Assembly: GCA_963575745.1 (NCBI GenBank)
Contig: CAUYUJ010014257.1
Location: 98,969 to 162,968, forward strand
Direction of reading: 5' to 3'
Source of the DNA: Prorocentrum cordatum
Lineage: Eukaryota > Sar > Dinophyceae > Prorocentrales > Prorocentraceae
Length of the DNA: 64,000 nucleotides
How positions within the stretch are numbered: position 1 is the first letter of the stretch; each line of letters begins with the position of its first letter. Shown here one piece after another: positions 10,036 through 20,342 of this stretch. The position numbers and the translations under genes were made by a program. Below the pieces are notes generated by a model. It did not search any database. It saw only the letters and a list, made by a program, of their open reading frames with translations, and was not told where the DNA came from.

Positions 10036-11589
10036 ACATGGAAACAGGGCGTACCCCAGAGGGAAAACGACCCACCATTGAGAAGTCTGACCAGGTGTAC
10101 AGCAACATCTTAGATGGTACTGCTGATGACCAGTCGCCTCAATCCCCTTTGCGAAAAGCGTACGAGAAAGCGGCAACAGAGGTGCGATCCGTCACAATCC
10201 CTACAGAAACAGGAGAAGCTGCGGCCGTCCCAGACGGACCTCAACCAGCCACAGGGATAAGACCGGACAGTATGTTTAATGCTGATGATCCTGCTATTTC
10301 TATGCCACCGCCTTCTCAAGGAGGCGAGGGCTCTCCTCACTTCGACTCAGAGGCCGATCTAGAAGACGACGGCCTAGGTGGTTTGTGTGTGGATGACGAG
10401 CCTATTGTAGTTGACGGTGGGGATCCTCAGCGCGGTTCCCATCCAGCAGACAAGAATCAAAAGCTGGGACTCGCACAACTCGAGTATCGTCTGGACAGAC
10501 AGTCCACCTTCTCAGCGGCTAAGCCGCGTGAGAAGGTTCCCGGGAGAGGACGGTTTCTTGATCGAACAACCCAAAACCTGGACACGATGGGAATACTTCG
10601 AGGACAGACGAATCGTCGTGGGACTTACAAAAGAGGAGTTGACACATAAACTTCCATTGGCAGGTCGTCGAAAGACATGTAGCATTCGAGTTGTTCTTTA
10701 CTATGATCCCGATTGCGTGCCTATAACTCGAGTGTGGGTAACAGACCCAGACCCGAAGTACGGTGCCCAATGGCTGAAGAAGCTGCCTGAATCCACCAAT
10801 CCTGGGATACATCCGGGACGATGGTTTCACGTGAATCAGGCACAACGTCGACAGGCTGTGGAACAATACACGGCAGAAAAGAGAGGATTCTTCGGTGTCG
10901 AAGATCCTGGCCCCTGCCTCGGCCTTCTGCGTGACATTGGCCTGGATGTGGGCGATCCACCGACTCCGCCCGAACCCGCAGAGGCTCAGCCACTTGCGGC
11001 TCTCCCTGAGGCCAGGCTACCAGTAACTAAGGTGGCTGAGCGGCTGCGCCGCTTTAAGAAAAACGGCCTGTGCTACACTCCTGGCAGCGGATGCGGGGCG
11101 GCGTCGCGACTTACCCAGGGTGGTCGAGCCGCGCCTGCGACTGATGAGTCCTCGGAGGAAGATGATTCGGTAGGACATCTTTCGGATGATGAGGATATTT
11201 GGTGGAAGCAGACATGGTCTGGGGGCGCTATTGCACGAGATGGGCTTCCCTCCGGCTCAGCCGGTGGGGATCCTTTGTCCGATGATGACGATGACGAGCC
11301 TGAGGACAACCGTGAGGCAAGCCAGACCCCGAGTCCGGCGGCCGCCGCGTCGCGGCGAAGTGTGCCTCGGATGCCGCTACAGCATAACTTGGAGGCAGAT
11401 CCCAGTCATCGTGAAAAGGAACAGTTTGATTTGCAGTACTTCTACAATCCTTTTACTGACCTTATTTCAATCGTCGATGAACCCTTCCAACTTCCCAACG
11501 ATTGGCAACGCGCCCGCATAGATGCCGCGGTAGCCAGATCTGTCTCAAAAGACGAGGCCAAGGCGAATCAGATGCCCAAGCTGCCTTGA
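10036..11589 (+). pseudogene. Copia linker between integrase and reverse transcriptase
   Basis: Two phases (10023-10649, then 10411-11589). The first is acidic and proline-rich. The second has a more ordered part (WVTDPDPKYGAQWLKKLPES, PGRWFHVNQAQRRQAVEQY) and then Asp/Glu-rich disorder. Long acidic linkers before RT are common in this lineage. It includes palindromes CGGCTAAGCCG at 10516 and CGGCTCAGCCG at 11253. No enzyme domain visible. Confidence 0.55.
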
Positions 11590-13332
11590 GAAAAGAATGG
11601 GACACTTTGCGAGCTATAGGCACATGGATAGAGGATGGCGTCAGAGAATACTCCGATGTAGTTGCCGAACTCAAGGGGAGGTCGGCTCATTTTGGCCGGC
11701 TCTCTGCGATCCTCGTTGAAAAGAACTCGGGGTTGCCGTTCGGACATGCAGATCGCAAGTATAAAGGTGGGTAGTCTTCGATGGTTCGAGTGTTAGAGAT
11801 CAAAATAAGGATGTGGCATTATTCCAGGAACTTTCCAGCGGCCCCGCTACGATGCAGGCTAGCAAAGCAGCTGACACCTACGGGCTATTCGAAGGTCATA
11901 GCATCGAGCAAGCGGACGCCCGCCTTGCCTACACTCAGTCGAAGCTAGGGGGCACCCCCACATGGGTTTTCTTGCCTCGAGACGAATGGCCTAAAGCATG
12001 GTCGCACATGCGTAACCCTGTATGACCGCAGTATCTCTCATTGTACGGGCACCCTGATTCAGGTGGATATTGGGGGCGGCATTGTGAAGGACATGTTACG
12101 GCAAGAGGCTTTGTGAAGTGTAGTCCGTGGCGCAGCTGTTACTTCCATAAAGAGTTACACATCTTTCTGATTATATGTTGTTGATTTCAAGCTGTCGGGG
12201 CCTGCCAGCAAGCTTGCTGAGGGCTGGAAGTTACTTCAAGAACCCTCTGATAACTGTCCCAAGGGAATAGAGATAGACCCTCCAACTGCTGTTGGAAGAT
12301 ACTTGGGATCATAGAGTATGACATGCCAGAGTTCTTTGAATCCTGTGTTGCATTATATGCTCAACTAACGGACACCGACCCAGCCACTTATCCGGCCGCG
12401 GGTGCCCCGTTTGGCTTTGAACTCACTGATCCCGAAGATGGCCAGGGCGGCCCACGAGGCGAGATATACTGCCCAGCTGAGGAGGCAATAGCGTCAGACT
12501 TGCGAATCAATGTTGATTCCGGCCCCCCTGATCGAAACGTAGAAGTTATTGGCCTTGACGCCGCAGTAGCAAGTCCTGACGACCCCGAGCCACCGACTCA
12601 GTCGGGTGTGCTTCAACCTATTGCCGCAACAGTATCGATGAAGATATTTTATGGTGCGAGACTGGCAAGATGCGATCTGCTCCGTGCCGTCAAACCGCCA
12701 GTTGCATTACAAAATGGATAGAACAACAAGGCATGGATTTATTCCGCCTCATATGTTATATCATATGTACCCCCCCATTGCCGCATGACCTCGTGGGTAG
12801 GCGACAAAAAGGAGGACGTTCTGTTAAAGCAGTATCTGATGCAGACTTGGCAAGTGACATTCGCACGCATCGGAGCACGAGTGCCAGTTATCAAGCTATT
12901 TGGGGCCCATGCACTAGAGCTGGGCAGTCTATGGGATCGCAAAGACGCGTGTGTTTCCCATAGTACACTCAGGCTGAGATTGTCGCGGCTGACCTGGCGT
13001 TATGCAAGGAGCTGCTCGCGGCGCTACCGCTTTGGGAAATGCTGCTTGACAGACCAGTGCGATGTCTATTTTTGGAAGATAACCAAGCGGTTTGTAAAGT
13101 CATCAAGGCAGGTGGGTCAATGAAGCTAATGCATCTCCCGAGAACGCATAGATTTGATGCTGCAGCTGTGTCCGAACAATTTTCTCGTGGCCTTGTTGAG
13201 CTCCAATATGAAAGAACTCAAAGAGAGGCTGCCGACATTGGAACCATAAGATTGGTTGACCCTTTGGCTTGGGTTAAGGTTCTATATATTGTCAACATTG
13301 TTACACCTAAATTCTGGGCCGCTAAGCGGTAG
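11502..13332 (+). pseudogene. Copia reverse transcriptase and RNase H, catalytically dead
   Basis: The RT starts with KEWDTLRAIGTWIEDGVREY (frame to 11774), shifts, and continues VALFQELSSGPATMQASKAA and QADARLAYTQSKLGGTPTWV (11813-12025). The active-site box is found at 12174-12188 reading YVVDF where Copia RTs have YVDDF, so one catalytic Asp is replaced by Val. The thumb/connection (12600-12760) and RNase H (SDADLASDIRTHRST near 12835; FLEDNQAVCKVIKAGG, RTHRFDAAAVSEQF and EAADIGTI at 13070-13250) follow with further shifts. At least five stops or shifts lie between 11.77 and 12.75 kb. Would copy RNA to DNA and degrade the template when intact. Confidence 0.85.
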
Positions 13333-13409
13333 CAAGATTATCTAAACTCGATGATTTCAGACGGACTTCCCTTGAAACCTGGGGGGATTCTGAAGCCCCG
13401 CTTGGGCCC

Positions 13410-14585
13410 TTGTTCGGCCTTGCGGAGAGGAGCTGTTGTACCAAGCAAAAAGATGAACATAAAGAAAAGCGCCCCAACAAGGGTATACCCGTTGTGGCCG
13501 CCCCCGGCAAAGCCGCGGAGGCATGCGCTCCCGGCGCAGCGGCGATTGCGGATGCATCCGGCTTCGCCGAAGATGCAGGTAATATCATTTTTCTAATGAC
13601 TAAAGAAGGTTACAGCAGAAGCTCCGAGAAAACGAGAGCGATGGATACTATAACCAAGAAATGTTCTGATCGCGAAATGAAAACAATGATTGACATGACG
13701 GATCGTGAAAATGAGTCAGATACTTCCATGGCGCCGGAAAGCGTGGAATATATTCCCAGTGACAACCGTTTTCTTCCTCATCCTCCACCTGCTGCGGCTG
13801 CCAGTTTCTTGGGCAAAAAGGACACATGGGTGCAACAAGGACAGAGTTTGAAACGATGGCATTCTGTTCCGAGACTTGTTACGTTCATACCTGCAATCGG
13901 TGATTGTCCCGTCGACCCCGAAAAATTAGATGATAAGCGCCGCGCCTATGCTGTTAATATCCAGCAAGGTTTGACGATTGACCGCATTGACAATTGGCGC
14001 GACGAAGAGAGTAGTTATCATCACCCATTTGAACATGTCTCGAATGGTGATTCCAGCGATGGCGACTATTGCCCGAGTAGATGGACCGGATACACAGAGT
14101 TCTGGATCCGAGAAGATTGCGCCCCGGCCACTCAGTGGACCAGGGAAAGGCTTTTATTATAGTACTGTTGTGGCCCTCAAAGCAGGATAGGAGACCCAAA
14201 GAATTCCGCCGACAACTCATGTAAGGTGATTCGATACACCGAGAAGGAAGACATGAGGACGGATGAGGGACTTAGAATAGCACTGAACGACATTACTACG
14301 TTCAAGGGAAAACATATCATGCGGTGGGGTTCTATGCCTTGCACGGGGGGCTCTCCCTGGCAATATGTGAATGAAGCGCATTATTTCCGTGTTGGAAATC
14401 ATAGAGCGATGCGTAGGCTTCGTGGTATTAGGACTGATTTCAGATACCTGTTTTGGAATTTTCAGGAGATTACCCGCGCTGTGCGCAAAGCGGGGGGCAT
14501 TGTTTGTATTGAATGGCCTAACTGGTACAATTATTGGAGGGGCCCTCAGGTAAAAGGTTTCATGAGAGAGCTAGAGTTTTTCTAA
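13410..14585 (+). pseudogene. Methyltransferase-like ORF downstream of Copia, one nonsense codon
   Basis: One phase from 13410 to 14585 with a single TAG at 14160-14162 (391 sense codons). The residues right after the stop are YCCGPQSRIGD, and further on come PCTGGSPWQ and VCIEWPNWYNYW. The order (Gly-containing first motif, Pro-Cys loop, E-x-P motif) resembles motifs I, IV and VI of C5-type methyltransferase folds, but the match is weak and I would not call an enzyme from it alone. Similar ORFs following Copia genes in dinoflagellate genomes are familiar to me, hence I treat it as part of, or a passenger of, the element. Palindromes lie at 13505 and 13559. Alternative: unrelated conserved protein of unknown function. 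Confidence 0.5.
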
Positions 14586-14820
14586 GACGGCGTTGCGCGG
14601 CTGTGCGTATGGGTTAAAGGATAGCAAGGGCAATTTCATGTAAAACCCCTGGGCGATAGCTACTACCTCTTCTGTTGTTGCGGAGGGGCTGGAGCGCAGA
14701 TGCGATGGCGCGCGCGAGTATGTCGAGGCTAGAGGGCGAGAATCCAAGAGCGCAGAAGATTACACGGAAATTTTTGCTAAGCAGGTCCATATTGTCATTG
14801 CTCGTGCTGCAGAGAAATGT

Positions 14821-16311
14821 TTGTCGTCTCGTCGTCCTCCTATCTCCTCCTCCACTCATGTTTGTGCCGCGGCCGTTTCGTCTCTAGAGCTTGCGCGGGC
14901 TGCCCCGCGGCCGGCCCCCCCCGGGGTCGAGCTGTTGCCTTGCGGCGACTGCTCGAGCCTTGCCTGCCGCGCCCCCCGCGCGTCTGAGAGAGCATCGACC
15001 GAACCCATGTGCCGACCGTTGAGAGACTCAGCGGTTAAGCCGCCGGGGGAGGGCGTTGTTTCGATCTGCTCAGATGATATTGTAGATGATTTCGACTCCG
15101 GCTCAGTCGGAGAAGAAAATCAGGGGAGAGAGATTCGAGACGAAGCTTCTCCCAAAACAATGCGAAAATCCACGCCACCGGCTCGGCCGAGAGGGGAGGC
15201 TTGCCCACCGGCTCAGCCGGGCGGGACAAAAGACAACGACTTCAGCCCGAACAATGTCGTTTCCGAGGTGGACGTCGAGATGGAGGCTGGTGTTGAGATC
15301 CGTGGCGAAGAAATAACTGCTCGCAAAAGGGCAGCAGAGGCAGCCTTCCGAGACAGTCAGCACACAGAGAAATCAGCCAACTCTAATACTGAGGACATCG
15401 ATTCCTGGAAGAACAAACCGATCTTCATATGTTTCCCCGACAAGTTGAGGGAATGGTCCCGACCGGGACCTACTGGGGAGATCAAATTCGCACCCGCGAA
15501 AGGATGGGGTTGGCGATGCGCAATGTGGAGGCATGACATACTCCATATGCGGAGCGACGAAGTCGTGACCGCGTTGAAGGCAGACCTGGAATCAACGTCA
15601 CAGACGATATTTCAGCGTTTATATTCCCAGTTTTCGCAAGATCCATGGGCGGTACATTGGACGATGTTCGAGCGGAAGGCTACTTGCCGTTTCGATTGCG
15701 CCCCTCCTGACCTGGACATGATCCTTCTTGGTGCGTTCTGTGCGTTCTTTCAGGCGTATCCTGACGAAAAGACGAAGTTGGTCAGTAAGGTGTCTGCGAA
15801 ACCTCCTGGGGGGTACCGTGGCATAGTTCGACCGCTCGAACCGGGAGAAGTCATTGGTCCTACTGTCGGCTCAGCCGTTCGGTATGAGACTCCCTTTGGA
15901 AACTATGTGAGCGTGCCAGTGGTTGACCACTGGACAGAGGGCCCCCCGCATGTCGGGGTTGACATTTGGGCGCCTTCTCCCCGAAAGCCTCCCCAGGGCT
16001 CAGCCACTGGGGGTCGCTGGGGGGCGATGTTCGCTCTTCCAGTGGTCAAAGGCTTATACCATGCGCCAGTGCACGTTGTCGAGGAGGCCCTTACCGCCAC
16101 TGCAAAAGCAGCATATTTCGAGGCTTCTCCTCAGCAGGCGGTACGTTGGCGGAAAAGACAGCGCCCGTGGAAAAGACCGCAGGATCTTGAAGAATGGCTT
16201 GCTAGGGATGGCCTCGATCCAGGGGCCGATGAATACCCGCCGCAGAAGCAGCCGAGAACTGCAGCAGAGGCACCGGACGACACAGCCCGTGCGGCAATCA
16301 GTCCTCATTGA
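14821..16311 (+). CDS. Unknown protein, low-complexity N-terminus, conserved-looking C-terminal half
   Basis: 496 codons open. The first 200 residues are low-complexity (Pro/Ala/Arg/Glu) and hold four palindrome copies (15032, 15099, 15179, 15209). The C-terminal half looks globular: FICFPDKLREWSRPGP, KGWGWRCAMWRHDIL, TPFGNYVSVPVVDHWTEG. I recognise no family. It overlaps the next frame by 4 bases (16308-16311), and codon and base composition match the Copia region upstream. It is either a further ORF of the same mobile cluster or a gene caught within it. Start codon uncertain. Confidence 0.4.
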   Translation: MSSRRPPISSSTHVCAAAVSSLELARAAPRPAPPGVELLPCGDCSSLACRAPRASERASTEPMCRPLRDSAVKPPGEGVVSICSDDIVDDFDSGSVGEENQGREIRDEASPKTMRKSTPPARPRGEACPPAQPGGTKDNDFSPNNVVSEVDVEMEAGVEIRGEEITARKRAAEAAFRDSQHTEKSANSNTEDIDSWKNKPIFICFPDKLREWSRPGPTGEIKFAPAKGWGWRCAMWRHDILHMRSDEVVTALKADLESTSQTIFQRLYSQFSQDPWAVHWTMFERKATCRFDCAPPDLDMILLGAFCAFFQAYPDEKTKLVSKVSAKPPGGYRGIVRPLEPGEVIGPTVGSAVRYETPFGNYVSVPVVDHWTEGPPHVGVDIWAPSPRKPPQGSATGGRWGAMFALPVVKGLYHAPVHVVEEALTATAKAAYFEASPQQAVRWRKRQRPWKRPQDLEEWLARDGLDPGADEYPPQKQPRTAAEAPDDTARAAISPH

Positions 16312-18081
16312 GCAGCCCTGGAGCCGGACGACAGGTGGCCGGCGATTCATCCGCCGGCCAATCGCCCGGCAATAATAACCCCCCCGGCTCAGCCGGTGGG
16401 GGCACTGGTGGCGGACCGCCCCACGGCTCAGCCGGTGGAGGTGGAGCTCCACCGACATCCGGCGGATCCTCTTCAGGAAACAATCCACCCTCTCACCCCT
16501 CCTCAGGAGGTGGTGAAGGGAGAGGGCCGCCCGACTCAGGACCAGCAGCAGCTGAAGCTGAGTCTGATGATCAGCCTTGCATCGGGCGTGGCCCCTGGAA
16601 CGTCCTAGAGTATCTACGAGCGCGGGGAATCTTGGGGGGTGATCCCAGACCCCCCGCGAACGATTGGCGGGCAAAGGTGGGCGAAATTTTAGACCTATAT
16701 TGGGGTCACGGATCCAAAAATGAAAGACTGGTCGACCAAACTGACCTTCATTAAGGAACGTCAGGCCATTTCTCAGATCGCCAAAGTTAACGGACATTCA
16801 TGGATCCCGTTTATAGGAGAGGACCTCGCTGCTATGTCGTCCACGGGGAAACCCGTGGCGGGTTTCTTTCGCCCGCTGAGCCAGATGAGGAACGGGTCGA
16901 ACCATGCTTGGTCTTGCTCTATCCACATTGTCTCGGATTCTATAATTGTGTTCAAAGACAGGGCAGGGAAACCGAAGCCTAGCCTGTGCCCTGAATTTAA
17001 CCTGCGTGAGAAGGTGTTTGGAAGTATACAGCAAGCCATGAGTGGATAACAGGTTTCGAACATCCTTGAGGCCTCTTCAAAATTTCGGTGGGACCAGACC
17101 AGGTATTACATAAAAGGGACTCACACTCCGATCCATTTTACGTTCTGGAACTTCAATGACATTTTCGATAACTCATCTAAGCTAAACGGAGTTGGGAGTG
17201 GGCCCAAAAGAAATGAGAACCCGCTCGCGTTCGCTGGAAGCCTCAGGTTCATGATAAGAGACGCTGTTCAGTTGATTGACGACGCGATGTGTCGTTCACC
17301 CGAGGGGGCGATTGACATCATGTATATTGGTGGGGACCACAAGTGCTGGCAGAACGATGAAGATGGCGTTGGCCCGATGTGGGGCGACCTTGCCACCCTA
17401 GTTCGAGCCAGAATGAACCGTCGGATAGAACACTACAAAGCAATCGGAATGTTTCCTAGAACACTGAGTCTTGACGGAGTGAGCCTCTACCGACAGCTTA
17501 GGCACCGCCCAGGAGACGTTTTCCATTGCGGTGCCAGCCACCCGGACCACAAACGAAACAATGGAGGGCGTATTGAAAGCGCGAACGCTGGCCAGTTATG
17601 TGCGGATTACATGATCAATGCGGCCAAGCTAGCCGTATTATTTTTCTGTCAGCTTTCCGGCGGGTCAGCCGTTCGGGATGGTCATATAACGTGCGCAACG
17701 AGAGAAGGCGGATATGCCAGACAGGAGGCGGACGTTAAAGACCTTGTCCTGTACTGGCAGGACTGGGCTCCTGCTGTAGGCAATATACCCACGTCGATAT
17801 TTGGCGCGCGCCCATTCAGGGCACCTTTGACCAGCGTTGATTTCCCAGCCGTTTCAAACGGATCTGGAGGTGGTGCAATACACTCATTTTACTCAGAGGA
17901 GTTTATGAATTTTCTTGAAAGAGGAGCCGCATACAGTGACTTTTTCCCATGGACGGATGATGCCTACTGCCGCGCGGAGAAATTTTCTGTCCTGGGATGC
18001 CGCCAAAAGGAAAGAGTCAGAGATCGGAGAATGAGGGCGTGCAAAGTGATGAGCCTATGCGTGCAGCACTCAACGAGTTGA
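16308..18081 (+). pseudogene. Unknown ORF, one stop and one shift, possible hydrolase-like motifs
   Basis: A Gly/Pro/Ser-rich start (16308-16690) changes phase near 16695 and then runs open to 18081 except for TAA at 17047-17049. The long part reads as a globular protein: IHFTFWNFNDIFDN, AIDIMYIGGDHKCWQND, VFHCGASHPDHKRNNGG. The WNFND box and a D-x-x-H-like segment (SHPDH) faintly recall SGNH-type esterases, but the expected Ser motif is not evident, so function is left open. Palindromes at 16385, 16424 and 17661 fall in the coding frame as Gly-Ser-Ala. The single nonsense codon suggests recent loss. Confidence 0.4.
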
Positions 18082-18749
18082 ACAAGGCAGCGCCAGCGGC
18101 TGCACCGAGCGGCTTAGCCGTCTCGGTGAGTGGCGCGACGCTGGGTGACATAGCTGTCCCCGTTCCCGCCGCGTCATCGGCTCGTGCTGCTGCTCCGGCT
18201 GGGGATGCCAGGCCCGGCGGCTCAGCCGCTGCGGGCTCTGGTTCCAGCGCGCGAACGGCTCCGTCGCCTCGCGCTCCCCCTTTGGCGCCACCGTCTATTG
18301 TCAAAGAAATCGAGGCGCCTGGTGAAGCAGCAGAAAGATACATCCGTGAAAAGTGCCTGGAAGGAAAATGAACCTGACTCAGCGGCAGTTGCAAGTTTCC
18401 GAGGCCAAAAGGAGGTAATCCGGCAGAGGAAGAACCTTTCTGGCCGCATTGTCTTCCATATCAGCAGACAAAGAAGTTGCCTTTCCAGAAATCATCGGCG
18501 ACAGAGATCACTCATTATGATTTTCTTTGTCCATTCACGGTTGCTCGCCAGAACCTCCATCGGGGCATGGTGCCTATGAGCGCCTATCCGGGCGAAGAAG
18601 GCCGCCTTGCAGAAGTCGCTCGAGGGATGGGCCCAGCTAGAAGCAGGGAAACGAAAATGGTTCTAAAAGCAACTAACAGTGAAGCGTGCTTGCCTTCCAA
18701 TTGCTTCAGGAGACGACGAAAGTCCTGCCTGCGACTCCACATAGCATAA
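17997..18749 (+). pseudogene. Unknown ORF fragments at end of 14.8-18.7 kb coding block
   Basis: Frame 17997-18371 (124 codons) is Ala/Pro/Ser-rich with two palindromes (18110, 18218) and ends in a helical basic tail. After stops, frame 18477-18749 has a more ordered segment, YDFLCPFTVARQNLHRGMV. Probably the C-terminal remainder of the preceding ORF after phase changes. No family recognised. Confidence 0.3.
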
Positions 18750-18902
18750 TTCGAATTGGGCGCGTTTCTTGAGAATCAAAGCCGACAGGTCGATAGCAAG
18801 CCCGACAGCCACTGTGGCTGACCGCTTGAATTGGGCTAAGTTGAGGACGAGTGCCCACAAGGTGGGCAGGGCCCACTGCGTTGAACTTTAATTGCCTTTC
18901 TC

Positions 18903-19688
18903 GTGACAGATGCAAAGATTGCGGAAGTCTCAGACTCATCCGCAGGTTGGACAAAACAGTCACACGGCACGTCTGTGACTGCCCTTCATTCGATACTGGA
19001 GGGTCATCAGTTGCTCCCATCAAATCCCAAATTCGGAGGGAATGTGAAAACACATGCGGTTGGGGTATATTCCTTCCGCCGGGCAGCACAGCCTGCCCGG
19101 AACCAGCGTGGCGGCATAGAATCGCGGATCGCGGCCCCAGCACGAAGGAGGGCTCGGCGCTCCTCGGTGCCGTGCTACCCGGGGCCGCGAGGCGCGAGGC
19201 GTGGCTCGCGCGCGGCCTCGCCCGGGCAGCTTCTGCGCGCTACGACCTTCCCATGTACCGATAACCCCAACACTCACACCACATGCTCTGTTGCGGAGGA
19301 GACTTTCGGAGATGCTATTTGGGTAACTGCTGAGATTGTTTACTATGCCAAAAAGCCAAGGTCCATTGAAGGATCACCGCCCCAGTATGTGAGTGATCCG
19401 ATGAGCGATGTATTGTATGAGTTGCGACTCTACCATTGGACCGCGGCAGCCTTGTGCGTTGCTGACGCGTGGTCACATTTGCTGCATGTTGCTAAATTAG
19501 CCTTGCGAAGGACCCAACCATACGTAGTTGTGAATACCGCAATTGTGAATATCTTCTTCGGTGGCGCTCCCTATGGGGCCACCAACCGTATAAGGGGCGT
19601 GCCGGACTGTGGCGGGGTACACAACGCGAAGGAATACGATAAGTCGAGTTACGAGAGACTGAACGCGGGTGAGTCAGAGCGCGAGTGA
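18903..19688 (+). CDS. ORF with HGT motif, interrupted by a GC-rich insertion
   Basis: 261 codons. Near the start is HGTSVTALHSILEGHQLLPS followed by GVYSF; the HGT-x(4)-L-x-S-I pattern recalls the start of PARP-like/RolB-like ADP-ribosyltransferase folds and is frequent in dinoflagellate repeat proteins, but catalytic residues beyond it cannot be assigned. Residues between VYSF and PCTDNPNTHT derive from the 174-bp insertion at 19078-19251. Without it the frame reads GVYSFPCTDNPNTHT. The remainder (AIWVTAEIVYYAKKP..., VYELRLYHW-like) looks globular. Last coding trace of the lower-GC block. Confidence 0.45.
   Translation: MTDAKIAEVSDSSAGWTKQSHGTSVTALHSILEGHQLLPSNPKFGGNVKTHAVGVYSFRRAAQPARNQRGGIESRIAAPARRRARRSSVPCYPGPRGARRGSRAASPGQLLRATTFPCTDNPNTHTTCSVAEETFGDAIWVTAEIVYYAKKPRSIEGSPPQYVSDPMSDVLYELRLYHWTAAALCVADAWSHLLHVAKLALRRTQPYVVVNTAIVNIFFGGAPYGATNRIRGVPDCGGVHNAKEYDKSSYERLNAGESERE
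19078..19251. mobile_element. 174-bp GC-rich insertion flanked by CCTTCC
   Basis: Hexamer CCTTCC occurs at 19072-19077 and 19246-19251, and the DNA between is far more GC-rich than its host ORF. It opens with a hairpin (CCGGGCAG, six bases, CTGCCCGG at 19079-19100). Its length with one repeat, 174 bp, is a multiple of three, so the reading frame survives. No terminal inverted repeats or splice signals are clear at its ends. Most simply a small transposed segment with a 6-bp target duplication. Confidence 0.55.
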
Positions 19689-20247
19689 GTCTGAGTGTGG
19701 ATGAATCTGAGTGCGTGTGAGTATATTTGCGTGGATGCGATCATGGTTACGCCTAGTGTAAATGTATATGAATGTGAATGGTTCGGGCATGCCTGTCCGA
19801 ACACTCGTGACAATGAGCGTGGCCGCCGCAGGCAGCTTCCGCGGGAACCCCGACGGCAGCGCCCGCGCGCCGCGACGCCCATGTCCGCACGCCCCTCACG
19901 AGCATCGCACCCGCTTCCGTCCATTCTTTTCCTCTCTCTTTGCCTGCGCACTCCAAGAATCCAAGGCTGCGGGCGCAGCGCAGCGCGGAGTCCCAGCGAC
20001 GCGCGCGGGTCGTCCGCTGCGCGGAGCAAAGAGAGCTAGCCGGCTAGCTGACAACCGGCAAGGCTCTGGTCGCCAGGCAGAGCGACGACGGGCGAGCGAG
20101 GCGCCGGGCAGGACGCAGCACAGAGTTCCCACGACGCGCGCCGGTCGCCCCGGGAGGGTCCCAGCGACGCGCGCGGGTCGTCCGCAGCGCGAAGCCAGAC
20201 AAGTAGTTGGACAGTCGAGAGACGGCGCGGCTCGGGCGAGACGCTCC
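19689..20247. other. Spacer with a 28-bp repeat pair and a 16-bp palindrome
   Basis: Lower-complexity 'gagtctgagtg' repeats at 19675-19730, then a sharp change to GC-rich DNA. A 28-bp block starting tcccagcgacgcgcgcgg is present at 19991 and again at 20159 (168 bp apart), with a diverged copy near 20128. AGCTAGCCGGCTAGCT at 20035-20050 is a perfect 16-bp palindrome. It lies downstream of the minus-strand helicase, where a Helitron 3' end would be sought, but no CTRR end after a hairpin is convincing. No gene seen. Confidence 0.6.
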
Positions 20248-20342
20248 TCAGGTCAGGCCTCGCGGATAAACTCGATGAAGCCGAGCTCTCTGGCGAGGGC
20301 CGTCGCCTCCCTCCTGCTCCGCTTCATGTGCGCCGCGCTCCA

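Larger units (their letters stand above)
2855..13335 (+). mobile_element. Degenerate Ty1/Copia-type retrotransposon
   Basis: Domain order on the plus strand is gag-like region with zinc fingers and coiled coil, gag core, CCCH fingers, aspartic protease, HHCC/integrase, long linker, reverse transcriptase, RNase H. Integrase before RT identifies the Copia (Pseudoviridae-like) order. The coding frame is broken by single stops (3113 TGA, 3938 TAA, 4665 TAA, 4914 TAG, 6697 TAG, 9307 TAA) and by about ten one-base shifts, but each domain is readable. I found no long terminal repeats near 2-3 kb or 13-15 kb, so the true ends are unknown. It may extend to the ORFs at 13.4-14.6 kb. Not autonomous in its present state. 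Confidence 0.85.
3022..18228. repeat. Dispersed 11-bp palindrome family CGGCTNAGCCG (about 20 copies)
   Basis: Exact CGGCTCAGCCG at 6923, 7512, 11253, 15209, 15867, 16385, 16424 and 18218. CGGCTTAGCCG at 18110; CGGCTAAGCCG at 10516; CGGCAAAGCCG at 6750, 8988 and 13505. Variants: CGACTTAGTCG 3022, CGGCTTAGTCG 4909, CGGCTAAGTCG 5539, CGGCGCAGCCG 8184, CGATTTAGTCG 9144, CCGCTAAGCGG 13319, CGGCTTCGCCG 13559, CGGTTAAGCCG 15032, CGGCTCAGTCG 15099, CGGCTCGGCCG 15179, CGGGTCAGCCG 17661. Many have flanking bases that lengthen the stem (for example tcccTC before and GTGgggga after at 11253). In coding frames they read Gly-Ser-Ala or Ala-Gln-Pro and keep the frame open. I see none outside 3-18.3 kb. Confidence 0.85.

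Noticed and set aside
20035-20050. AGCTAGCCGGCTAGCT as Helitron terminal hairpin
   Set aside because: No CTRR end follows within the usual distance on the minus strand and the palindrome has no loop; kept only as a palindrome.
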